From positions 8,080,418-8,144,417 of the forward strand of contig NZ_CP021744.1 in assembly GCF_002192455.1 (NCBI RefSeq): a stretch of DNA of 64,000 bases, given 5' to 3'. The DNA is from Streptomyces albireticuli. Lineage in GTDB: Bacteria; Actinomycetota; Actinomycetes; Streptomycetales; Streptomycetaceae. The notes beneath the pieces are model-generated. The model did no database searches. It saw only the letters and a list, made by a program, of their open reading frames with translations, and was not told the DNA's origin. This document shows, piece after piece, positions 45,598 to 54,308 of the stretch. Made by a program: the position numbers and the translations under genes. The number at the start of each line of letters is the position of its first letter. Position 1 is the first letter of the stretch.

Positions 45598-46110
45598 CGG
45601 CGGCACAGGAGCCGTCATCTCCGGCGGCAACATCTACATGGGTGGCCGGAAGATCGTCGCCAATGGCCGCGTCATCGCCGAAGCCGGCGCCATCGTCAGC
45701 GGCCCCGGAGCCTGCGGCCAGATCACCGTGACCGCCCGGCTGTCTGAACGCTCCTCCCTCCGCCTGGAGACCGCCAGCGCCGACCTGCGCACCCTCGGCG
45801 ACCTCCACCTCCTCAACGTGCTTCGGTGTCCGGAGATGTCGAGGCCCTGGGCGTCCACACGCTGCGCTGTACCACTACCTCCGGTGACATCCTGGCCGAA
45901 CGACGCGTCGACAGTGCCGCAGAGATCCACACCGTCTCAGGCGATGTCGAGATCGCTGTGTACAACGGCGAGACCTTCCGGGCGAAGGCCGTCTCCGGTG
46001 ACATCGTGGTCACCGCGACCACGGCGGCCCGCGGCGTCCTCGCTGCCACCACGGTCTCCGGCGACATCGCTACACGCGGTGCTGGCCACCTCGACCTGCA
46101 CACCACACGA
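45597..46110 (+). pseudogene. DUF4097-like beta-repeat protein, 5' end lost to IS630 and frameshifted
   Basis: After the IS, frame one reads GGTGAVISGGNIYMGGRKIV, VANGRVIAEAGAIVSGPGAC and LRLETASADLRTLGDLHLLN. Near 45822 it shifts to VSGDVEALGVHTLRCTTTSG, AEIHTVSGDVEIAVYNGETF, AKAVSGDIVVTATTAARGVL, TTVSGDIATRG. The repeated VSGD is the hallmark of DUF4097 beta-helical proteins, probably extracytoplasmic or adhesin-like. No start remains. Confidence 0.65.
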
Positions 46111-46389
46111 TCGGCGGGCGCCAGCGCCGCCGGTAGTACCCCGTCAAGAACCTGCTGCACGCCTCCTGACACCGTCGGATACCGGCGGTACCTTGATCTC
46201 CCCGGCACCGCAGGGCGCCGCCCTCACCGTTCCCAAGCGCGGTGGTTGGGTGCTGATCACACCGGCACCCGAAGGTCTGCGGTCGCCGGGCCAGTGCCCC
46301 CGGTCGCACCCCAGCCCTGGGGGCGCCCACGCGCGCGCCACCGGAACCGCACTGGCCTATCCGCGTTTCATGAGCGCCTCACCGACCGA
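46111..46389. other. Junction region, no gene
   Basis: About 280 bp between the DUF4097-like remnant and the convergent SUKH gene. No reading frame with a start and consistent coding composition. Confidence 0.3.
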
Positions 46390-46917
46390 TCACTCCCACG
46401 TGATTTCGCCTTCGACCACCACAGGAACGTGGTCGCGCACGGCTGTACCGGATCGCAAGGCGTGGCTGGTCTCGGCGAACATCGCGGGCAGGTTCGGCCA
46501 GGCGCCAACGGCACGGGCGTCGTGGAGGAATTCCCCGACCCGTCCACGCTCGTCAGTGTCCCGCATGTCGACGAAGAGGCAGTTGGCCGCCACGTGGATG
46601 GCAAACGGGACCCATTGCGGGTGCCACCAGTGCCCGATCATCCTTTCGCCCAGCTCATCGAGCACCGTGCACAACATCTCGTGCTGTTCAGCGATCTCCC
46701 GGCACCCCAGGAGTCGGTAGCCGCCAGGGAGGAACCTGCCTGTGTCGTCTGCCGCCCCGTCATTACTCAGGAGCAGGTTCCTCAGATGCGTGCCCAGCTC
46801 GCAGCCCAGATCGGCCTCCAGCCGCTGGATGTCAGCCAGGCTGGCAGGCATGCGCAACGCCTTCGCGGCAAGCGGGGCGCGCACGGCCAAGTGATCCTTG
46901 AAGGACAAGAAATCCAT
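46390..46917 (-). CDS. SMI1/KNR4 (SUKH) family immunity protein
   Basis: 175 residues with the SUKH plan: LRMPASLADIQRLEADLGCE (helix before the core), LRNLLLSNDGAADDTGRFLP, GGYRLLGCREIAEQHEMLCT, HWWHPQWVPFAIHVAANCLF and VDMRDTDERGRVGEFLHDAR. SUKH proteins commonly protect against polymorphic nuclease toxins. It lies directly downstream of the NucA/NucB-type DNase gene on the same strand, so it is most likely its immunity protein, acting in the cytoplasm. Confidence 0.85.
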   Translation of the reverse strand: MDFLSFKDHLAVRAPLAAKALRMPASLADIQRLEADLGCELGTHLRNLLLSNDGAADDTGRFLPGGYRLLGCREIAEQHEMLCTVLDELGERMIGHWWHPQWVPFAIHVAANCLFVDMRDTDERGRVGEFLHDARAVGAWPNLPAMFAETSHALRSGTAVRDHVPVVVEGEITWE

Positions 46918-46935
46918 GTATCTCTCCTCGCAGTG

Positions 46936-46968
46936 CCGCAGCCCCGGCCGATTAGGCTGGGGCTGCGG
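46936..46968. terminator. Stem-loop between the DNase toxin and immunity genes
   Basis: CCGCAGCCCC and GGGGCTGCGG form a perfect 10-bp stem with additional GGCC/GGCT pairing inside. It sits in the 83-nt gap between toxin stop and immunity start, and could lower or uncouple read-through, or stabilise the upstream mRNA. Confidence 0.55.
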
Positions 46969-47000
46969 GATGAGCTCACCTGCCAGTTGGAGGCCGGATC

Positions 47001-48425
47001 CTACGGGTTGGTGGGGCGGTGGCAGTTGGGGCGCTGCTCCAGGTGGCAGCGGGTTTCCTCGTCGGTCGGGATCCCTCGGCGTGTGTCTATAACCTGGACC
47101 CAGTACGGATCCGCGTCCAGCAGACGGATGTCCTGCGTGAAACGGCCGAGGTCACCGCCGACGCTGGTGTTTTGGATCAGGGGCGTGTTGGCGCGAATGC
47201 AAGGGGCAACGACGATCTCGTTCTTGTGCTCCCATTCCTCAACCCACCAGTCACCATTCGGGGATTGCCACGAGAACAACTGGGCGCACTGGTCACCGCT
47301 ATGTACGCCGCCCTTAGTCCCGCTTTGATAGGTCGACGCAAATGGGAACTCGTCACAAGAGCCCTTTTCGAGACCGTCTGGCGGTATCCAGTCGCTCGGG
47401 CGTGTAATGTCGCGATTCTTCTGCGTTTCCTTGTCGTCGGCGAGCCTGGTAAGAGGTTTACCCTTCCCCCTGAGACCCCAGTGCTGCAAGTTCTTCTGTT
47501 GCGCTTCTACGATCATGGCCGCAGCGGCCTGGCGCTTCGCGTAGTCAATGTAGAGCGTTGGTGTGAACGCAGGAACGACGCAGCCGCGGTTACCCGCAAC
47601 CTTGTTGTCGCATCGAGCACCCACGTCGCCCCAGGTGATTTTCGTGTCCAGGGCAACGCCAGCGTGCTTGATGACCATCTCCCAGCCCCAGTCGACGTCG
47701 ACCTTGGTGCCGTTCTGGATCGGGACGTACCGGTTGAAGTCCTTCTGCTTCGTCTCCTGCTCCCCGATCGCTGTGAAGCCCTGCCATGGCCTCGCGTACA
47801 GGGGGTTGCAGCCCGTGCACCCGCTCTCGAAAGAGACCTGAGGTGACTTCACTGTTCCGTGCTTCTCGATGAGCGTGACGTCGACGTGCTCACCGAACTT
47901 GTTGCTGTTGGGATCCAGGCCGATGTCCTGCTGAACGGCGTACCGGGCCGTTCCGGTGATCTTGGTCGTTCCCTTCTCTATCTTGATGTGAGAATAGTTG
48001 AGAATTATGCGCCGGCACCAGCTGAACCTGCTCATATGCCAGACCACGCCAGGCAGGTTGTCGCAGGAAACGCGAGGCAGTGAAGACCCGGCGACAAGCG
48101 ACTGTCCTGATGAGGTGAAGCTGTCTTCCGCGGATACGCAGCCGACACCTTCAGCCGGAGACTGCTCGGGGTGACGGGTCAGGTCTTCCGTGACCTTGAG
48201 GCAGCTCTGTTCCGACTTCATGTCCGCCGCCTGGCTGCGATACGGCTCCCGGTCGTCCTGGATCGGCTGCGTAGGGATCCCCGCGGGTGCTTCGGCGGGA
48301 GAGGCTCCCGGTGCCTCCACTGCGGTTACGGGTGCGCCTTGGGCGTAGGCGAGATGCGGCCCCGCTAAGGCAATCACCCCAGCCGCTACGACTCCTGCCC
48401 ACCTCGAACCTGTTCTTCGTCTCAT
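47001..48425 (-). CDS. Secreted NucA/NucB-type deoxyribonuclease toxin
   Basis: 474 residues. The N-terminus is a signal peptide (SRWAGVVAAGVIALAGPHLA, cut near AYA/QGAP). A long middle domain with several Cys (SCDNLPGVVWHMSRFSWCRR, SGCTGCNPLYARPWQGFTAI) may serve export or target binding. The C-terminal domain carries the NucA/NucB hallmark CDEFPFASTYQSG, with SWIPPDG-like and NTPLIQNTSVGGDLGRF segments. Such nucleases digest DNA. Base composition is lower in G+C than the surroundings. With the SUKH gene next to it, this is probably an interbacterial toxin-immunity pair. Confidence 0.82.
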   Translation of the reverse strand: MRRRTGSRWAGVVAAGVIALAGPHLAYAQGAPVTAVEAPGASPAEAPAGIPTQPIQDDREPYRSQAADMKSEQSCLKVTEDLTRHPEQSPAEGVGCVSAEDSFTSSGQSLVAGSSLPRVSCDNLPGVVWHMSRFSWCRRIILNYSHIKIEKGTTKITGTARYAVQQDIGLDPNSNKFGEHVDVTLIEKHGTVKSPQVSFESGCTGCNPLYARPWQGFTAIGEQETKQKDFNRYVPIQNGTKVDVDWGWEMVIKHAGVALDTKITWGDVGARCDNKVAGNRGCVVPAFTPTLYIDYAKRQAAAAMIVEAQQKNLQHWGLRGKGKPLTRLADDKETQKNRDITRPSDWIPPDGLEKGSCDEFPFASTYQSGTKGGVHSGDQCAQLFSWQSPNGDWWVEEWEHKNEIVVAPCIRANTPLIQNTSVGGDLGRFTQDIRLLDADPYWVQVIDTRRGIPTDEETRCHLEQRPNCHRPTNP

Positions 48426-48734
48426 GTGTCCCCTCCCTGATGCCGCTCACGATCGCCGCCCTGTGGCTTGATCAAGCTATCCGGGGGGTGGCCCGTTCTG
48501 GACATGACTCTTTGGGCCAAGTTCTGTGCACCGTAAGCGCCTTAACGTCCCGATGGGGGAGGCGCTTTGGGCGTACACTTTGAGATTTCCCCTACCACAA
48601 GGTCTTCCTTGACCCCCGAGGGCATGAGTGCTTCACTCATGCCCTCGGGGCCCACGTCTGCCAGCTCGCACCCCTATCTCGATGCGCAGCTACGATGAGC
48701 GATAGCATTGTCAATGCTCGTTGGAGGTGCGGCC
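48426..48734. other. Divergent intergenic region with a perfect palindrome
   Basis: Promoter region for the leftward DNase gene and the rightward helix-turn-helix gene. It contains the 37-bp hairpin at 48614-48650 and short A/T-rich stretches (TCAAGCTATCCGG, TTTGAGATTTCCC) that may be promoter elements, not assignable with confidence. Confidence 0.35.
48614..48650. terminator. Perfect 17-bp stem-loop
   Basis: CCCCGAGGGCATGAGTG and CACTCATGCCCTCGGGG pair completely around CTT. It looks like a strong intrinsic terminator, yet lies between two divergent genes. It may be left over from a deleted gene or insulate the two promoters. Confidence 0.6.
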
Positions 48735-49042
48735 GTGCAAGAGCACACCGGCCCCATGCCCGCCGCTCCCGTCCGGACCCGCGGCCCAGACGGCCGTTAC
48801 ATCTACACCGCCGCCGCAGCCGAGCGTGACCGGACCGCGTGCGAGCTCCGTGCCCGCGGCTGGAGTTACAAGCGCATCGCCGCCGAACTCGGCATCGACG
48901 TCCACACCGTTCACGACGGCGTACAGCGCGCCCTGCGCGCCATCGTCCAGGAGCCGGCCGCCGAAGTGCGCGCCCTGGAACTCGAACGCCTCGACCAGGA
49001 ACTCGACCGCCTACACCGGCTGTACACGGTCGTCGAAGCCCG
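48735..49042 (+). pseudogene. Helix-turn-helix protein, C-terminally truncated by a deletion junction
   Basis: GTG 48735 has an ideal GGAGG site at 8 nt. The protein reads TRGPDGRYIYTAAAAERDRT, CELRARGWSYKRIAAELGID, VHTVHDGVQRALRAIVQEPA, VRALELERLDQELDRLHRLY, a helix-turn-helix followed by a coiled-coil-like helix as in terminase-small-subunit or phage-type DNA-binding proteins. At 49042 the sequence changes abruptly to the middle of a PCMT-like gene in another frame. Confidence 0.6.
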
Positions 49043-49987
49043 ATCGTCACGCAGTGGGACGACGGCCGGCACCAGGGGCCCGAGCGCGGGCGCCTCGCCT
49101 CGGTGTCGTCCTCCAAGCCCTCACTCGTCCTGTCCATGCTCACCGACCTCGACCCGCGGCCCGGCGACCGCGTACTCGAGGTCGGCGCGGGCACCGGCTG
49201 GAACGCGGGACTCTTCGCGCACCGGCTCGGTGCCCGCAACGTGACCACGATCGATATCGACCCCAGCGTCGTCCGTACGGCGCGCGCCGCGCTGCACAGC
49301 CTCAGCCTGCCGGTGGAGGTCTTGTGTGGTGATGGCTACGCCGGAGTACCGGCCCGCGCCCCCTACGACCGGATCGTAGCCACCTGCGGTCTGCGCCAGG
49401 TCCCCTTCGCATGGGTGGAACAGACACGGCCGGGCGGCATCATCCTCCTCCCGTGGGGAACCGACTTCTCCTCCACCGAGGGAACCGCCCGCCTGGCCGT
49501 CAGCGACGACGGGGCGAGCGCGAGCGGCCCGTTCACCGGCCTGGTGGAGTTCATGCGCATGCGCGCGCAACGACTCGAACCAGACACCCACGACGCGTAC
49601 GTCACCGAGGACAGCAAACAGGACGCCGTCGCCTCCACGACGTCCCTCGCACCGGAGGTATTCGCCGACTACTCGCCCGCAGCCTTCGCCATCGGCCTGC
49701 GCGTGCACGCCATGACCTACCGCCGCGGCCCCAAGGAGGACGGAGCCCACCCCCTCTGGCTGCTGTCTCTGACCGACCGCTCCTGGGCCTGCGCCATCTT
49801 CCGCGGCAACCAAGATTCCCACACCGTCTACCAGTCCGGGCAGCGCCGCCTGTGGGACGAGGTCGAAGCCGCGCACACCTGGTGGGCCGAGCAGGGCCGA
49901 CCCGGCTGTACCCGCTTCGGCCTCCGCGTCGACGCCGACGGCCAGCAGGCATGGCTCGACGACCCCGGCAACCACGTACGGCAGTGA
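49042..49987 (+). pseudogene. PCMT-like methyltransferase, N-terminus deleted
   Basis: Begins mid-protein at SPIVTQWDDGRHQGPE, then SSSKPSLVLSMLTDLDPRPG, DRVLEVGAGTGWNAGLFAHR, TTIDIDP, GDGYAGVPARAPYDRIVATC, FAWVEQTRPGGIILLPWG, and the full C-terminal domain to WLDDPGNHVRQ at 49987. About 90 N-terminal residues and the start are missing; GTG 49102 could only give a further shortened protein. The third copy of this family in the window. Confidence 0.75.
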
Positions 49988-50202
49988 CTCGGTCAGTCCA
50001 GCGCCCGCTGAACTGACCGAGCCACGCCGCGGGTAGACGCCGCACCAGAACGACTACCTCAATCCCCATTGCCACGCGTCTCGGACCGAGCCAGCAGCCG
50101 ACCCCCAAGTGCTACTGCCACGAGACTGCGAAGCTCAATACGCTGACTTGACAGGGAACAGGTCTGCGACACGCTGCCCAGCGTTGAACGCGCCCTGTCC
50201 GG

Positions 50203-50291
50203 CTGACCTCCGCTTGCGTGGAGCGGATGTACCGGTCTTGCCGGCCACGGCGGCTGTACTGCGGTTCACCTCCGCTTGCGTGGAGTGGGCG
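50203..50291. CRISPR. Possible two-repeat CRISPR remnant
   Basis: ACCTCCGCTTGCGTGGAG occurs at 50206 and 50268, 62 bp apart, inside a longer match CGG(C/T)T(G/C)-core-(C/T)GG of about 27 bp. The core folds into a CTCCGC/GTGGAG hairpin with a 4-nt loop, as do type I-E repeats, and the 61-62-bp period equals one 28-29-bp repeat plus one 32-33-bp spacer. There are only two copies and no cas gene in the window, so this may be a solitary relic or chance. Confidence 0.35.
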
Positions 50292-50632
50292 GTGTTGCGT
50301 TTGCGTCATGGTCGTGAGGTGTTGGCTGGCGTCCTTCTTTGTTTCTGGAGGGGAGTCTGGGTCCTTCGGTGCGGGGGTGCGTGGCGACGGGGGTCTCGGT
50401 CTCTCCGGGTCCTTGGTGGCCTGTCTGCGGGCCATCGGTGTGGGGTGGGCTTTGTTGCATGGCCGGGGTGTTCGTCATCGCGTACATGTGTCACTGGCAT
50501 GTTTCGGGCCGCGTGGCGTGCTGTCGCTGTGGTTTGGTGAAGTCTGTGGGGGAGTGTGCTGGGGTGTTCGGGGGGTGTTTGAGTGGGTGTGTCTTGACCT
50601 TGAGTGTGCTTGATGTTTGAGGGTTGGCGTTC

Positions 50633-51208
50633 ATGACGCGTTTTCTTGATTTTGTTCGCCCTGCTGCTGGGGCGGTTTTGATGAGTGAGTGGCTCACCGG
50701 CACGGCTGAGCGTTCGCGTTTGGCCGCTGACGTGGTGGTGGACGGGTGGGAGGCGGCCCGGAGGCCTTCCGGGCGTCTGGCGCAGCATGTTTTCCTGTCC
50801 GCGGGTGGTGCCGGTCTTCTCTTTTACGCGCAGTGGGCCAGTGACGGGGATCACTTGGCGTGGGCCGGTGCTCATCGTGCCGGGGCCGTCAGCCGCGTCG
50901 ACACGGTCGTGCCCGGCATCCGGCGTTCTGGTCTTGTCCGGACTCGTCTCATGCGCAGTGTGGTTCACGACGCGGAGGGGCCGGTTGGTCTCTTCGTGGT
51001 GAGTGCGATGGCGGTGGATGAGGTGGAAGCCGCCGTCGTGCCGGTGCCGGGCCTGCTCGGGGCGCATGTCCACCTGGCATCAGAGGGTGAGCGGGTGAGG
51101 GTCGTCACCGAATGGGCCGACGCTGCCTCTTATGAGGCCGTCATCACCGGTGGGGTCGGCTGCCAGCGGTACACGCTCTACCGTGCGTTCGAGGACGATC
51201 GCCGCTAG
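50633..51208 (+). CDS. Antibiotic-biosynthesis-monooxygenase-like domain protein
   Basis: ATG 50633 follows GAGGGTT. 191 residues with two ABM-like halves: AGLLFYAQWASDGDHLAWAG, AGAVSRVDTVVPGIRRSGLV, RLMRSVVHD and LFVVSAMAVDEVEAAVVPVP, HVHLASEGERVRVVTEWADA, ASYEAVI. The dimeric ferredoxin-like ABM fold is used in quinone-forming oxygenases and heme degradation, but many members are of unknown function. Confidence 0.6.
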   Translation: MTRFLDFVRPAAGAVLMSEWLTGTAERSRLAADVVVDGWEAARRPSGRLAQHVFLSAGGAGLLFYAQWASDGDHLAWAGAHRAGAVSRVDTVVPGIRRSGLVRTRLMRSVVHDAEGPVGLFVVSAMAVDEVEAAVVPVPGLLGAHVHLASEGERVRVVTEWADAASYEAVITGGVGCQRYTLYRAFEDDRR

Positions 51209-52495
51209 GTGCTGTGCCCGGGGCTGGTGGGCGTGCGTGTTCTCGGTGGTTGTGTCCTGGCCGGGGCGGCCGGCGGAGCGCCGGGCCCGGCTTCTTCTGG
51301 CTGGGTGCGGCGCTCCTGGTGTCTGGTGGTGGCGTCTTGGGAGGTCACGGCCGCGTGGAGGATGTCGGCGTGGTTGAACGTGAGCCGGGGTGGCGGGTCC
51401 GCTGTCGTGGTGGACAGCCCGCGGCTGCTCTCCATGATCTTGAGCTTGTCGCGGCTGGCCCGCGGCGCGCGGCCGGCCGCACCGTTCGCGGTGAAGGAGG
51501 GCTGGCGTTCCTCTGTCTCCAGATGGAGAGTGATCGTCTGCCGTGGCACGGCCCGTGCCGCCTTCTCGGAGTTGCTCTCCCATAGCAGCGCCTTCCCAGG
51601 CTGTCTGGGTCTCGGAGAGCACCTGGTGCACGAGCGCCACCTGGACGGAGGCCGGCTGGTGGGTGGGTGAGCTCTTCTCCTGGTACGGGCAGACCCGGTT
51701 GCTGGTTCTTCTGCCTGGTACTGGGCTGTTCCAGTTCTCCTTGCCGGGGGTGTGGGGTTCCGCCCGGCTGCTCTGGGCGGGTGTGTCGGGTGGCCCGGTT
51801 GCGGGTTGTGGGCTGGGCCCTGGGGCTGGGGGGAGGGGGCGGGGTGCCGGGCCGGGGGTGGGATACCGGCTTCGGTGGCTGGGGCTGGGGCTGGGGCTGG
51901 GGTGCCGGGCGGGCGCGGAGTGGTCGCGTGGAGGGGGTCTGGCCGCTGCGGGCCGGTGGCGGCTGGGGGAGGGTGGGCTCGCCGGGGCTGGTGGTCTGGG
52001 GTGCCGGGCTGGGCCGGAGCTGCCGTATGGCTGGGACCGGGTCTCCCTTCGGGCTGGTGGGGGCTGGGGGAGGGTGGGCTGGCCGGGGTTGGTGGCCAGG
52101 TGGTGCCCGGGTCGGTCCGGAGCTGCCGCGTGGCCGGGGCCGGGCCCCCGCGGGTCGTCGTACGGCTGGGGGCCTCCGGGGGGGGCGGGGGAAGTGGCGG
52201 GGCCGGCGGGGCCGGGGGTGGGGTCTTGGGCAGGGGTTTGGTTGCCTTCCGGGGCTGGGCCCCGGGGGGCAGGGCGGGGGGTGGCTGCTACTGGTGGCGG
52301 GGCTTGGTGGGTTGGTTGCTGGTTGCTGGTTGCTGGTTGCTGGGTGTGTGCGTTTGGTTGCGTGGGGTGGGTGGGGTGTGAGGTGGGGCATGGGGTGTGG
52401 GTCACGTACGAGTGCGGGTAGTGGCCCGGCCATCCCCGGTTCCGGACATTTCGGGTGTTTGGGTGGGTGGTGGGGGTGGGGGTCTACGGGGTGGG
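51209..52495. other. G-rich, strand-skewed, repeat-rich region
   Basis: On the plus strand G greatly exceeds C over about 800 bp (51680-52420), with imperfect repeats such as GGCTGGGGGAGGGTGGGCT (twice) and a GTTGCTG array near 52310-52345. Long frames on both strands are proline- or glycine-rich and look accidental. The minus-strand stretch around 51260-51620 (QTITLHLETEERQPSFTANG, RLTFNHADILHAAVTSQDAT) has some coding character and might be a gene of about 115 codons, but its start is unclear. Confidence 0.4.
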
Positions 52496-52641
52496 GTCGT
52501 AGGTCACACCTTTGCCAGGGGGTTCCGGCGCCGCTAACAATTACGGGGTCGCTGGGCGCCGTCGATCGAGACGCGGCGCTTTTTCCGCGCCGTTTCCGGG
52601 CCACTGCGACGTACGCGATTTGGAAGAGGTTCAGCTCAGTT
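52496..52641 (+). promoter_or_regulatory. Structured 5' leader of the transglycosylase gene
   Basis: The leader has G-rich and complementary C-rich segments and ends with CGGCGC-tttttcc-GCGCCG followed by TTT (52574-52595), a terminator-like hairpin 47 nt before the start codon. In actinobacteria, leaders of secreted cell-wall hydrolases often carry the ydaO c-di-AMP riboswitch; I cannot match the consensus by eye, so this is a suggestion. Confidence 0.3.
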
Positions 52642-53388
52642 ATGCGCTCCACCATCTCCGGCTATACCCGTCTGCCCAAGGTTCATAAGCTTTCCGCCGC
52701 CGGCATCGCCGCGGCCGGCATCGCCGCTCTCGCTTTCGCCGCGGTTCCGGCGTCCGCCGATGAGCGGGCCCTGGACGTCAAGCCTGTCGCGTGGAGCACC
52801 ACCGCCTCGGTCGCCGCCGAGGAGCAGGTGCGGGGTGAGCTGGCCCAGCGTGTGGCCGGTGCCGCCGCCCAGGCCAAGACCGACGCCGCTGCCGCGCGGA
52901 AGGCCGCCGCGGATGCCGTGGTGAAGGCGAAGGCGGAGAAGGAGCGCGCGGAGAAGGAGGCCGCGAGCCGGTCCGAGGACCGTAAGCCGGTCAAGGCCGC
53001 CCCCGCCCCCGCTGCCCCCGCCACCCCGGCTGCTCCGGCTCCTGCTGCTCCGGTGAAGAAGGCTTACGCCGATAACCTGGACGGCTGGATCAACGAGGCG
53101 ATCGATGTCCTGCGCGCCAAGGGCATTCCCGCTTCTTTTGAGGGCGTGAAGCGGAATATCATGCGTGAGTCGACGGGTAATCCCCGGGCGATCAACAACT
53201 GGGACTCCAACGCCGCGGCCGGTATTCCTTCGAAGGGTCTGCTGCAGATCATCGATCCGACGTTCAAGGCGTATCACGTCGAGGGCACGTCCTGGGACAT
53301 CTACGACCCGGTCGCGAACATCGCCGCGTCCTGTAACTACGCGGCCGACAAGTACGGCTCGATGGACAACGTCAACTCCGCCTACTGA
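52642..53388 (+). CDS. Secreted lytic-transglycosylase (SLT)-like cell-wall hydrolase
   Basis: 248 residues. Signal sequence KLSAAGIAAAGIAALAFAAV with a cut near SASA/DERA, then an Ala/Lys/Glu-rich coiled coil (RKAAADAVVKAKAEKERAEK) and a proline/alanine linker. The C-terminal domain is the SLT/lysozyme-like fold: GVKRNIMRESTGNPRAINNW (catalytic Glu in MRES), GIPSKGLLQIIDPTFKAY and YDPVANIAASCNYAADKYGS. It should cleave the glycan of peptidoglycan outside the membrane. ATG 52642 is the first start before the signal. A perfect hairpin terminator follows. Confidence 0.88.
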   Translation: MRSTISGYTRLPKVHKLSAAGIAAAGIAALAFAAVPASADERALDVKPVAWSTTASVAAEEQVRGELAQRVAGAAAQAKTDAAAARKAAADAVVKAKAEKERAEKEAASRSEDRKPVKAAPAPAAPATPAAPAPAAPVKKAYADNLDGWINEAIDVLRAKGIPASFEGVKRNIMRESTGNPRAINNWDSNAAAGIPSKGLLQIIDPTFKAYHVEGTSWDIYDPVANIAASCNYAADKYGSMDNVNSAY

Positions 53389-53422
53389 GAACCGGCCGGT
53401 CCTGGCCCGCACCCCCGCTGAT

Positions 53423-53465
53423 ACGGGCGGTGGCACCCCCGCGCAAAGGGGGTGCCACCGCCCGT
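53423..53465 (+). terminator. Strong intrinsic terminator after the transglycosylase gene
   Basis: ACGGGCGGTGGCACCCCC and GGGGGTGCCACCGCCCGT form an 18-bp perfect stem with a 7-nt loop, followed by TTTCG, 35 nt after the stop codon. Confidence 0.85.
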
Positions 53466-53995
53466 TTCGCGTTCCCCGCCCGCCTTCCCGCCCCGCCCCG
53501 TCCCGGCCTGTCCGGGCCTGTCCGGGCCTGCCCCCGGCCTGTCCGGGCCCCGGTCCGTCACGGCCTGGTTTGATCCTGCTCCGGCTGTGCCCGGGCCGTG
53601 CCCGTCCGCAGTGCCCCGGTCCCCGCTGCATACCGGGCTGCCCGGCCGTGCCCCGGGCTGCCCGGCTCGGCTCGGTCCTGGCCGCGCCCGGTCCTGTCCC
53701 GCTGTGTCCCGGCCGCGTTCGGCCCGCCTGCGGGCGGTGTGCGTCGGGCGGGGCCCCGCCTTGATCGTGTTCTTTGGTCCGAGACTGGCAGAGGGGCGGG
53801 CGGTCTTGCCGGGATCCTTGTCTGCGGTCTGCGGTCTGCGGTCTGCGGTCTGCGGTCTGCGGTCTGCGGTCTGCGGTCTGCGGTCTGCGGTCTGCGGCAG
53901 TGTGGCCGGCGGGCCGGGACCGGATGCCTTCGCGTCCGTCTGCTCTCGTCTGGGGAGCGGCCCGGTGTGTGATCGGTCGCTGCCTGGGTCCGTCT
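53466..53995. other. C-rich, low-complexity intergenic DNA
   Basis: Short imperfect repeats of the type GGCCTGTCCGG at 53500-53560 and the heptamer array at 53820-53896. Open frames here are composition artefacts: all three plus-strand frames encode the same heptamer. No gene supported. Confidence 0.5.
53820..53896 (+). repeat. Heptanucleotide tandem array (GTCTGCG)11
   Basis: Eleven exact or near-exact copies of GTCTGCG, 77 bp. The unit length is not a multiple of three, which argues against a coding role. Similar 7-bp arrays lie at 57361-57570. Confidence 0.85.
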
Positions 53996-54306
53996 TCAGT
54001 CGTCCGGGTTCTGGGCGGGGTATTGCCGGTCGGCGGCGTTCATCGCGGTGCCTGGTGCGGCAGTGGGGTGGAAGCAGTTGCCGTTGGCCCGCACTGTGAT
54101 CGAGTTCCGCTGGTGGTCGATGTGGAAGGGCTCGTCTCCGCGTAGGTTCCGGGTCAGGTGCCGTCTTGTGCCGGTGAGTGGGTGACGATGACGCAGGTCT
54201 GCCCCGGCGGGGTCTGGCTGGTGTCTGCCCACGGTTCCACGGTCAGTTCCAGTGGTGCTTCACCGTCGTTCTTGACCAGCGGCCGTGCGGTTCCCCCAGC
54301 GGGCAT
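53996..54306 (-). CDS. Hypothetical protein of about 100 residues, frameshifted
   Basis: ATG 54306 follows GAGAGG and reads MPAGGTARPLVKNDGEAPLE, LTVEPWADTSQTPPGQTCVI, VTHSPAQDGT. Near 54155 the frame shifts to RGDEPFHIDHQRNSITVRAN, GNCFHPTAAPGTAMNAADRQ and ends at 53996. The whole has the look of a short beta-sandwich protein (conserved EPW and V-V-T-x-x-P turns) common in Streptomyces; function unknown. Confidence 0.5.
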
Positions 54307-54308
54307 CT

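Noticed and set aside
50339..50620. Cys/Gly-rich plus-strand ORF before the monooxygenase-like gene
   Set aside because: The sequence is G/T-skewed, frames overlap in all three registers and no ribosome binding site precedes the start; the Cys content follows from TGT/TGC-rich composition.
51080..52655. Proline-rich minus-strand frames of over 400 codons
   Set aside because: They arise from the strand-skewed G-rich region; repeats shift between frames, composition is Pro/Arg only and no domain can be seen. Only a short stretch near 51260-51620 has some coding character.
53820..53896. A repetitive Cys/Gly/Leu/Arg protein
   Set aside because: The 7-bp unit is open in all three frames and encodes the same heptad in each, so the ORFs are a consequence of the array.
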